The notes under the pieces are model-generated. The model saw only the letters and a program-made list of their open reading frames with translations. It was not told the origin of the DNA and did not search any database. A stretch of DNA of 64,000 bases from Streptomyces formicae. GTDB lineage: Bacteria; Actinomycetota; Actinomycetes; Streptomycetales; Streptomycetaceae. The stretch spans positions 7,914,001 through 7,978,000 of the forward strand of contig NZ_CP022685.1 in the NCBI RefSeq assembly GCF_002556545.1. The letters are read 5' to 3'. How positions within the stretch are numbered: position 1 is the stretch's first letter; each line of letters begins with the position of its first letter. A program made the translations under genes and the position numbers. Of the stretch, positions 58,658 to 64,000 are shown piece after piece.

Positions 58658-59377
58658 ATGAACCGACTGGCAGTGGGCCTCGCCGTGGGTGCGGGGTATG
58701 TGCTCGGACGTACGAAGAAGGCGAAGTTCGCGTTCGCCGTGGGCTCGATGGTGGCGGGCAAGAAGCTGCATCTGAGCCCCAAGGCGCTGGGCGCCCTGGT
58801 CAATCAACAGCTGCAGAACAACCCGCAGTTCAAGGAGATCGGCGACCAGCTGCGCCAGGACCTGCGGGGCGTCGGCAAGGCCGCGACGGGCTCGCTCGTC
58901 AACCGGCAGCTCGAAGGTCTCGCCGACCGTCTGCACGACCGTACCCAGGGCGTCCAGGACCGCCTCTCCGGGGTAGTGCCCGACGAGGCCGAGGACACCG
59001 CGAAGAGCGCCGCGAAGGGCGCCAAGAGCGCCAAGGGCAAGATCAGCGGCCGGGACGAGCACGAAGAGGACGAGGGGCGCGCGGAGCGCGAAGAGGCAGA
59101 GGGGGAGGGAGAAGAGCAGGCGGACGCGGAGGAGTCCGAGCGGCCCCAGCGGCGCAGGAAGGCACCGGCCAAGAAGACGTCCGCCTCGAAGCCCGCCGCC
59201 AAGTCCGCTGCGAAGACCGCCGCGAAGAAGCCCCCGGCGAAGCGGTCCCAGGGCGCCAAGTCCGCCCAGAGCGGCACCAGGAAGAAGACCGCGGCGGCCC
59301 GCGGCGCCGCCCGCGGAACGGCGTCGTCGGCCCGTACGGGCGGCGGCAGGACGAAGGGAGACCGCGACCATGGCTGA
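58658..59377 (+). CDS. gvpY: GvpY, Streptomyces-type gas vesicle cluster protein
   Basis: A 239-residue protein. The N-terminus MNRLAVGLAVGAGYVLGRTKKAKFAFAVGSMVAG could touch membrane or the shell interior. A helical middle (about 45-110) comes next, then an acidic stretch (EHEEDEGRAEREEAEGEGEE), then a histone H1-like Lys/Ala/Arg tail (APAKKTSASKPAAKSAAKTA onward). Its place between gvpG and the SRPBCC gene is as in the S. coelicolor order O-A-F-G-Y-Z-J-L-S-K. Function is unknown. It overlaps gvpZ by eight bases. Confidence 0.82.
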   Translation: MNRLAVGLAVGAGYVLGRTKKAKFAFAVGSMVAGKKLHLSPKALGALVNQQLQNNPQFKEIGDQLRQDLRGVGKAATGSLVNRQLEGLADRLHDRTQGVQDRLSGVVPDEAEDTAKSAAKGAKSAKGKISGRDEHEEDEGRAEREEAEGEGEEQADAEESERPQRRRKAPAKKTSASKPAAKSAAKTAAKKPPAKRSQGAKSAQSGTRKKTAAARGAARGTASSARTGGGRTKGDRDHG

Positions 59378-60533
59378 GTCACCCCTGAGCAACATCGCGC
59401 GCGGCCCCGCCGTCGACCGCCTGAAGGACGAGGCGCAGGCCTACCTCATGGCCCAGGCGGAGCGCGCGCTCGTCGGCCTCGGCCACCGGCTCGGCGACGC
59501 CACCGGAAAGCTGAACGACATCGCGGAAGGAAAGAGCCCGGGCTTCGGCAAGCTGGCGCTCGACGCGGGCCGCAAGGTCGCCGAGGGCAAGGGCCCGGTG
59601 CGCAGCGCGGTCGAACTGGGCGGCAGCCACCTCAAGGACTCCGTGAAGGGCGCCTTCAAGAGCCTCGGCGGCAAGCGCAAGAAGGGCGGCGCGGGCCAGA
59701 AGCCGACGGTCATCATGGAGTTCATCGACGTCGGTGTGCCCCTCCGCGAGGCGTACGACCAGTGGACCCAGTACCAGGAGTTCTCCACCTTCGCCAAGGG
59801 CGTCAAGGGCGCCACCGTGGCGAGCGACACGGACTCCGACTGGAAGCTCAAGGTCTTCTGGTCCAACCGGAGCTGGAAGGCGCACACCACCGAACAGGTG
59901 CCTGACCAGCGCATCACCTGGACGTCCGAGGGTGGCAAGGGCACCACGAAGGGCGTCGTCACCTTCCACCCGCTCGCCGAGAACCTCACCCGGGTGCTGC
60001 TCGTCATCGAGTACTACCCGAAGGGCCTCTTCGAGAAGACGGGCAACATCTGGCGCGCCCAGGGCCGCAGGGCCCGCCTGGACCTCAAGCACTTCGCCCG
60101 GCACATCTCGCTGCGCGGCGAGGCGAGCGACGGCTGGCGCGGCGAGATCCGCGACGGCGAGGTCGTCCGCAGCCACGAGGACGCGGTGGCGGAGGAAGAG
60201 GGCGACGAGGAGCAGCAGGGGCAGGAGCAGGAGCCCGAGGGCGAGCACGACGAGCAGGCCGGGCCGGAAGAGGAGTACGACGAGGAGGACGACGCGGAAC
60301 GGGACGAGGAGCGGGACCCCGAGGGCGAGTTCGACGAGGAGGAGACCGAGCCGGAGGGCGAGTACGAGGACGAGGACGAAGAAGAGGCGGAAGAAGAGGC
60401 CGAGCCCGAGTCCGAGTACGAAGACGAGGAAGAGCCCGAGGAAGCGCCCGAGGACGAGGTCGACGCCGAGGAGGACGAGCAGCGCGAGTACGCCGAGGCC
60501 GGCAGCGGCGGTGGCGGACGGGGCCGCCGATGA
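59370..60533 (+). CDS. gvpZ: GvpZ, SRPBCC-domain protein with long acidic tail
   Basis: A 387-residue protein. After a helical N-terminus (1-110), residues about 112-245 form an SRPBCC/polyketide-cyclase-like domain (VIMEFIDVGVPLREAYDQWTQYQEFSTFAKGVK). Residues about 272-380 are almost only Glu, Asp, Tyr, Pro and Gly (EEEGDEEQQGQEQEPEG and similar). The acidic tail is the opposite of the basic GvpY tail encoded next door. Its role in the vesicle is unknown. The ATGA overlap leads into gvpJ. Confidence 0.82.
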   Translation: MAESPLSNIARGPAVDRLKDEAQAYLMAQAERALVGLGHRLGDATGKLNDIAEGKSPGFGKLALDAGRKVAEGKGPVRSAVELGGSHLKDSVKGAFKSLGGKRKKGGAGQKPTVIMEFIDVGVPLREAYDQWTQYQEFSTFAKGVKGATVASDTDSDWKLKVFWSNRSWKAHTTEQVPDQRITWTSEGGKGTTKGVVTFHPLAENLTRVLLVIEYYPKGLFEKTGNIWRAQGRRARLDLKHFARHISLRGEASDGWRGEIRDGEVVRSHEDAVAEEEGDEEQQGQEQEPEGEHDEQAGPEEEYDEEDDAERDEERDPEGEFDEEETEPEGEYEDEDEEEAEEEAEPESEYEDEEEPEEAPEDEVDAEEDEQREYAEAGSGGGGRGRR

Positions 60534-60952
60534 CAGCGGCTCCCGGACGGCTGCCCGACCCCTACGGACGTGACGGCGGCGGCGCCAACCTCGCCGACAT
60601 CCTCGAACGCGTCCTGGACAAGGGCATCGTCATCGCCGGTGACATCAAGATCAACCTGCTCGACATCGAACTGCTCACCATCAAGCTCCGCCTCATCGTC
60701 GCCTCCATCGACAAGGCCAAGGAGATGGGCATCGACTGGTGGGAGGACGACCCGGCGCTCTCCTCGGGGGCGCGCCGCGCCGAACTCTCGCGTGAGAACG
60801 CCGAGTTGCGGCGTCGCGTGGCGGAGCTCGAGCAACTGGAGGAGCCGGGCTCCCTGGAGCCCGCGGAGAAGGAGCGGTCCGCCGACGAGAAGTCGTCCGC
60901 CCGCGAGAAGTCGTCCGCAGAGAAGGAGCCACGTGAGCGACGCAAACGATGA
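60530..60952 (+). CDS. gvpJ: Gas vesicle protein GvpJ (GvpA paralogue)
   Basis: A 140-residue protein with a GvpA-like core (NLADILERVLDKGIVIAGDIKINLLDIELLTIKLRLIVASIDKAKEMGIDWWEDDP). The DWW motif is typical of GvpJ. A Glu/Lys-rich coiled tail follows. GvpJ is a minor wall or tip component involved in shape and nucleation. Its last 20 bp overlap gvpL. Confidence 0.92.
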   Translation: MTAAPGRLPDPYGRDGGGANLADILERVLDKGIVIAGDIKINLLDIELLTIKLRLIVASIDKAKEMGIDWWEDDPALSSGARRAELSRENAELRRRVAELEQLEEPGSLEPAEKERSADEKSSAREKSSAEKEPRERRKR

Positions 60953-61775
60953 CCTGCGCTACGTCTACGCGGTGTGCCACCCGCTCACCGCCCCCCTCGC
61001 CGCCGACCTCACCGGGGTCGGCGGCGTCCCGCCGCGTCAGGTCTCCCACGAGGGGCTGACCGCGCTGGTCGGTGCCGTGCCGGTGCGGGACTTCGCGGCG
61101 GAGCCGCTGCGCGCGCACCTGGAGGACCTGGACTGGCTCGCCGAGACGGCCCGCGCCCACCAGCGGGTGATCGCGGCCCTCACCACCGTCACCTGCCCGC
61201 TGCCGCTGCGGCTCGCGACCGTCTTCCGGGACGACAGCGGCGTGCGCGCCATGTTGCAGGACGGCTCGGAGCGCTTCCGGCACGTACTGGAGCGGATCGA
61301 CGGACGCGTCGAGTGGGGCGTGAAGGTCTTTCTGGACAGCGAGGACGGGAGTGGGGGAGAGGTGGGCGGAGGGCCGCGGGAACCGGCGCGGGACAAGCCC
61401 CGTACCGGGCGGGACTATCTGCGGCAGCGGCGCAGTCAGCGTACGGCGCGGGAGGCGGGCTGGGAGCGTGCCGAGGGGTTCGCGCGGCGGCTGCACGAGA
61501 CGCTGTCGCTGCGGTCGGACGACGCGCGGCTGCACGCCCCGCAGAACTCCGCGCTGTCCCGCGCGCCCGGCAGGAACGTCCTCAACGCCGCCTATCTGGT
61601 GCCCCGTTCGCACTCCGAGGAGTTCGTCGAGCTCGTGGACCGCACGAAGGACGAGGAGCGGGACACGACGGGTCTGCGGGTGGAGCTGACGGGGCCCTGG
61701 GCGGCGTACTCCTTCACCGGCGACTCCAGCGGCGATTCCAACGGCGACGAGATCGAAAGGGAGGACGGCGCATGA
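60933..61775 (+). CDS. gvpL: Gas vesicle protein GvpL (GvpF/GvpL family)
   Basis: A 280-residue second GvpF/L-family protein: DLRYVYAVCHPLTAPLAADLTGVGGVPPRQV at the N-terminus, then TVTCPLPLRLATVFRDDSGVRAML, and a late NVLNAAYLVPRSHSEEFVELV. Compared with GvpF it has a basic insertion (RTGRDYLRQRRSQRTAREAG). GvpL acts as a hub binding GvpA and other accessory Gvps. GTG 60933 follows AGAAGGAG and lies inside gvpJ. ATGA overlap with gvpS. Confidence 0.9.
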   Translation: MSDANDDLRYVYAVCHPLTAPLAADLTGVGGVPPRQVSHEGLTALVGAVPVRDFAAEPLRAHLEDLDWLAETARAHQRVIAALTTVTCPLPLRLATVFRDDSGVRAMLQDGSERFRHVLERIDGRVEWGVKVFLDSEDGSGGEVGGGPREPARDKPRTGRDYLRQRRSQRTAREAGWERAEGFARRLHETLSLRSDDARLHAPQNSALSRAPGRNVLNAAYLVPRSHSEEFVELVDRTKDEERDTTGLRVELTGPWAAYSFTGDSSGDSNGDEIEREDGA

Positions 61776-61960
61776 CGGTCGTCGAGCGCCGTGAAGTCGC
61801 CCTGGTGGACCTGCTCGACCGGCTGCTCGCCGGTGGGGTCGTCATCGCGGGGGACATCACCCTGCGGATCGCGGACGTCGACCTCGTCCGCATCGATCTC
61901 AACGCCCTGATCAGCTCGGTGAACGAACAAGTGCCGTCGCCCTGGCCGGAGCTGGAGTGA
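61772..61960 (+). CDS. gvpS: Gas vesicle protein GvpS (GvpA paralogue)
   Basis: A 62-residue GvpA-family protein consisting almost only of the core: VALVDLLDRLLAGGVVIAGDITLRIADVDLVRIDLNALISSV. With GvpA and GvpJ it makes three GvpA paralogues in the operon. ATG follows AAAGGGAGG and overlaps the gvpL stop. Confidence 0.9.
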   Translation: MTVVERREVALVDLLDRLLAGGVVIAGDITLRIADVDLVRIDLNALISSVNEQVPSPWPELE

Positions 61961-61989
61961 AGGCCGGAGACGGAGCGAAGGAGTCAACC

Positions 61990-62277
61990 GTGGCCGCCGA
62001 TCGCCGCAACCGCATGGACCTCGACCCCGACACCGTGGAGCGGGACCTGGTGAAACTGGTCCTGACCGTCGTCGAACTCCTCCGTCAGCTGATGGAGCGG
62101 CAGGCCGTGCGCCGCTTCGACACCGGTGATCTGACCGAGGACCAGGAGGAGCGCATCGGCCTCACGCTGATGCTCCTGGAGGATCGGATGGCGGAGCTCA
62201 GGGACCGGTACGGGTTGCGGCCCGAGGACCTGAATCTGGACCTCGGGCCGCTGGGCCCCCTGCTGCCCAGGGACTGA
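61990..62277 (+). CDS. gvpK: Gas vesicle protein GvpK
   Basis: A 95-residue protein with the GvpK signature RMDLDPDTVERDLVKLVLTVVELLRQLMERQAVRRFDTGDLTEDQEERIGLTLMLLEDRM. GTG 61990 is chosen for its AAGGAG seven bases upstream; the GTG at 61957, which would overlap gvpS, has no RBS. It ends the ten-gene operon. Confidence 0.92.
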   Translation: MAADRRNRMDLDPDTVERDLVKLVLTVVELLRQLMERQAVRRFDTGDLTEDQEERIGLTLMLLEDRMAELRDRYGLRPEDLNLDLGPLGPLLPRD

Positions 62278-62331
62278 CGGGCTCCGTGCCTCAACAGCCC
62301 TTGGGCGGGGGGTGGTTACCGCATGTGCCGA

Positions 62332-62502
62332 CTACCACCTGTACCAACGGGACCTGGACCCCGTGGCGGTCGTGCTGCGCATCAGGAAGCCGAGCAGCCA
62401 GATGACGAGCACGGCGATGGCGATCCACCAGAGTACCTTCACGGCGAATCCCGCTCCGAAGAGGAGAAGGGCCAGCAGAAGGACCAGCAGAATAGGAACC
62501 AT
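62332..62502 (-). CDS. Small hydrophobic membrane protein
   Basis: A 56-residue protein with a nearly continuous hydrophobic stretch (MVPILLVLLLALLLFGAGFA, then VLWWIAIAVLVIWLLGFLM) and a basic tail SRSRWYRW. It forms one or two membrane helices. Proteins of this type recur in Streptomyces as 'hydrophobic protein' with unknown role, perhaps stress-linked. AGGAGGTAG precedes the ATG. It is convergent with gvpK. Confidence 0.72.
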   Translation of the reverse strand: MVPILLVLLLALLLFGAGFAVKVLWWIAIAVLVIWLLGFLMRSTTATGSRSRWYRW

Positions 62503-62544
62503 AGTGTCTACCTCCTGCCGACCGGGTGTCCCCAAACGACAGTT

Positions 62545-63375
62545 CTACGCGTCCCGTCGATGCCGCTCCTTCCGGCAGAGGACCTCGCCGTGCAGCACCG
62601 CGAACCAGGCGTCGTCCTGCTCGCCCCACTCCCGCCAGGCGTCGGAGACGGTCCGCAGGAGTTCCCCGTCCGCGTGGCCGCTCTCCACCGCGCGCTCGGC
62701 GTACGCGGAGGCGAGGGTGCGGTCCGCCCACAGGCCGCTCCACCAGGCGCGCTCGTCCGCGGAGGCGTAGCACCAGGTGGCGGCCGTCGCGGTGATGTCC
62801 GTGAAACCGGCCTCCAGGGCCCAGGACTTGAGACGGCGCCCCGCGTCGGGCTCGCCGCCGTTCGCACGGGCCACGCGCCGGTAGAGGTCCAGCCAGTCGT
62901 CCATGGCCGGGATGTCGGGGTACCAGGTCATCGCCGCGTAGTCCGAGTCGCGCACGGCCACGATGCCGCCCGGCTTGCAGACCCGCCGCATCTCGCGCAG
63001 CGCCCGCACCGGATCGCCCACGTGCTGGAGCACCTGGTGCGCGTGGACCACGCAGAAGCTGTCGTCGGGATAGTCCAGGTCGTGCACGTCGGCGACCGCG
63101 AACTCGACGTTGTCCAGGCCGCGTTCGGCGGCCGTGGCGCGTGCCTGGTCCAGGATGCCCGGCGCGTGGTCCACGCCCGTGACGTGGCCCTCGGGGACCA
63201 GCGCGGCCAGGTCGGCGGTGATGGTGCCGGGGCCGCAGCCGATGTCGAGGACGCGCATGTGCGGCTTCAGCGAACCCACGAGGTACGCGGCCGAGTTGGC
63301 GGCGGTGCGCCAGGTGTGCGAACGCAGCACGGACTCGTGGTGTCCGTGCGTGTAGACGGCGGTCTCCTTCGGCAT
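62545..63375 (-). CDS. Class I SAM-dependent methyltransferase (UbiE/Tam-like)
   Basis: A 276-residue methyltransferase with motif I RVLDIGCGPGTITADLAALVPEG, the acidic GVDHAPGIL, motif II VEFAVADVHDLDYPDDSF and VVHAHQVLQHVGDPVRALREMRRVCKPGG. The N-terminal YTHGHHESVLRSHTWRTAANSA is common to a set of actinobacterial methyltransferases with unknown substrates. It lies between the small hydrophobic protein gene and a lipid kinase, all leftward. Confidence 0.87.
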   Translation of the reverse strand: MPKETAVYTHGHHESVLRSHTWRTAANSAAYLVGSLKPHMRVLDIGCGPGTITADLAALVPEGHVTGVDHAPGILDQARATAAERGLDNVEFAVADVHDLDYPDDSFCVVHAHQVLQHVGDPVRALREMRRVCKPGGIVAVRDSDYAAMTWYPDIPAMDDWLDLYRRVARANGGEPDAGRRLKSWALEAGFTDITATAATWCYASADERAWWSGLWADRTLASAYAERAVESGHADGELLRTVSDAWREWGEQDDAWFAVLHGEVLCRKERHRRDA

Positions 63376-63464
63376 GGCGGCAGCTCCTTCGGTGTGCGTG
63401 TGTCAGGAACCGTACGCCGCCATGCCGAATGATGAGACCCGCGTATCAATATGTGGTCAGACGG

Positions 63465-64000
63465 TCAGCGGACGGGCGACAGCGGCCGGTAGACGGTCAG
63501 CGCCTCCGGCAGCTTGTCCAGGAGCAGCGAGCCGTGGACGTGCCGCACCTCGCCGTCGTACGCGATCGCGGTGCCCGCTCCGAGGCCGTCCACCCGCAGC
63601 CGGGGCAGCCGCGCGGCCGCCTGGGCGGGGGAGCGCACCTCGGGTCCCGTCAGGGCGGCGGCGAGGAGCCGCGTGCCCGGCCTGCGCCCGCCGTGCACGA
63701 TCCGCACGTCGAGCAGCCCGTCCGCCAGGTCGAGCCGGCGACCGGGGGTGAAGCCCGGCCTGTGGTACGTGCAGTTGCCCGCGAAGAGCAGCCACAGCGC
63801 CCGCTCCTTGCCGCGGAACTGGGCGACCATCGGCCGTTCGTCGGAGCGCAGCACCTTCAGCGCCGCGAGCACGGAGGCGGGCTTGCCGCCGACGCGGGGC
63901 CCCCAGCGCTCGCGCAGCCGCACCAGCTCCGGGTACACACCCAGGCTGAACGTGTTGAGGAAGTACCCCTCCACGGGCTGCTCCTGGGCCGGGTCCCCGG
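63465..64000 (-). CDS. Diacylglycerol/lipid kinase family protein, partial
   Basis: The frame is open to the right edge of the window, so only the C-terminal 177 or so residues are present. They contain the second domain of DagK/YegS-type lipid kinases: YFLNTFSLGVYPELVRLRERWG, ALKVLRSDERPMVAQFRGKERALWLLFAGNCTYHRPGFTPG, and the metal-site region AYDGEVRHVHGSLLL. The nucleotide-binding GGDGT part would lie outside the window. It likely phosphorylates a lipid such as diacylglycerol. Confidence 0.85.
   Translation of the reverse strand, partial: GDPAQEQPVEGYFLNTFSLGVYPELVRLRERWGPRVGGKPASVLAALKVLRSDERPMVAQFRGKERALWLLFAGNCTYHRPGFTPGRRLDLADGLLDVRIVHGGRRPGTRLLAAALTGPEVRSPAQAAARLPRLRVDGLGAGTAIAYDGEVRHVHGSLLLDKLPEALTVYRPLSPVR

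Overview
The window looks like chromosomal DNA of a Streptomyces or close relative. It has very high G+C with G/C at third codon positions, GTG and TTG starts, GTGA/ATGA stop-start overlaps, a SpoIIE-type PAS-GAF-phosphatase-ATPase, an F420-type PPOX protein, twin-arginine leaders, a complete Streptomyces-type gas vesicle operon (gvpO-A-F-G-Y-Z-J-L-S-K) and recurrent intergenic palindromes. No rRNA, tRNA, prophage, insertion sequence or CRISPR array was seen.

Layout. 1-12 kb: a HEAT-repeat protein fragment, RidA, a decayed AAC(6')-like acetyltransferase, an MT0933-type antitoxin, an ArsB-like permease, an MFS transporter fused to three carboxypeptidase-regulatory repeats, a SpoIIE-type phosphatase, two methyltransferases and NadE. 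12-21.4 kb: a sugar or sugar-acid locus. ABC importer genes (chvE-mmsA-mmsB type), a TIM-barrel protein, a zinc alcohol dehydrogenase and a galactonate-dehydratase-like enolase family enzyme run leftward. A divergent IclR regulator and SMP-30 lactonase complete it.

21.4-28.5 kb is the most interesting region. A leftward operon encodes a fold-type-II PLP enzyme, a DUF4213/DUF364 protein, an MFS exporter and a FecCD-type permease, ATPase and lipoprotein importer. It diverges from a PduX-like GHMP kinase. The 160-bp divergent promoter carries TGAAAATGATTGTCA, one base from the Streptomyces Zur box, over both -35 regions. I read this as a zinc-repressed locus that makes, exports and re-imports a small metallophore without an NRPS.

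28.5-38 kb: MerR-linked redox genes, a secreted agmatine deiminase, and an operon of four different peptidases (M55, M20, S9, S66). 38-51.5 kb: a Tat-exported CocE-type hydrolase behind a 16-bp TetR-like palindrome, small secreted proteins, an arginase-fold protein lacking both metal-binding histidines, a DUF5107/TPR protein, two Tat-exported amidohydrolases under a GntR regulator with GTATAC operators, a 25-residue bL37-like ribosomal protein gene, and an enolase-superfamily gene. 51.8-64 kb: NDH-2-like oxidoreductase, transketolase, LigD-type polymerase, the gvp operon, a small hydrophobic protein, a methyltransferase and the C-terminal part of a lipid kinase.

Start sites were chosen from visible ribosome binding sites and family N-termini. 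Family calls come from recognising sequence motifs by eye, with no database search.
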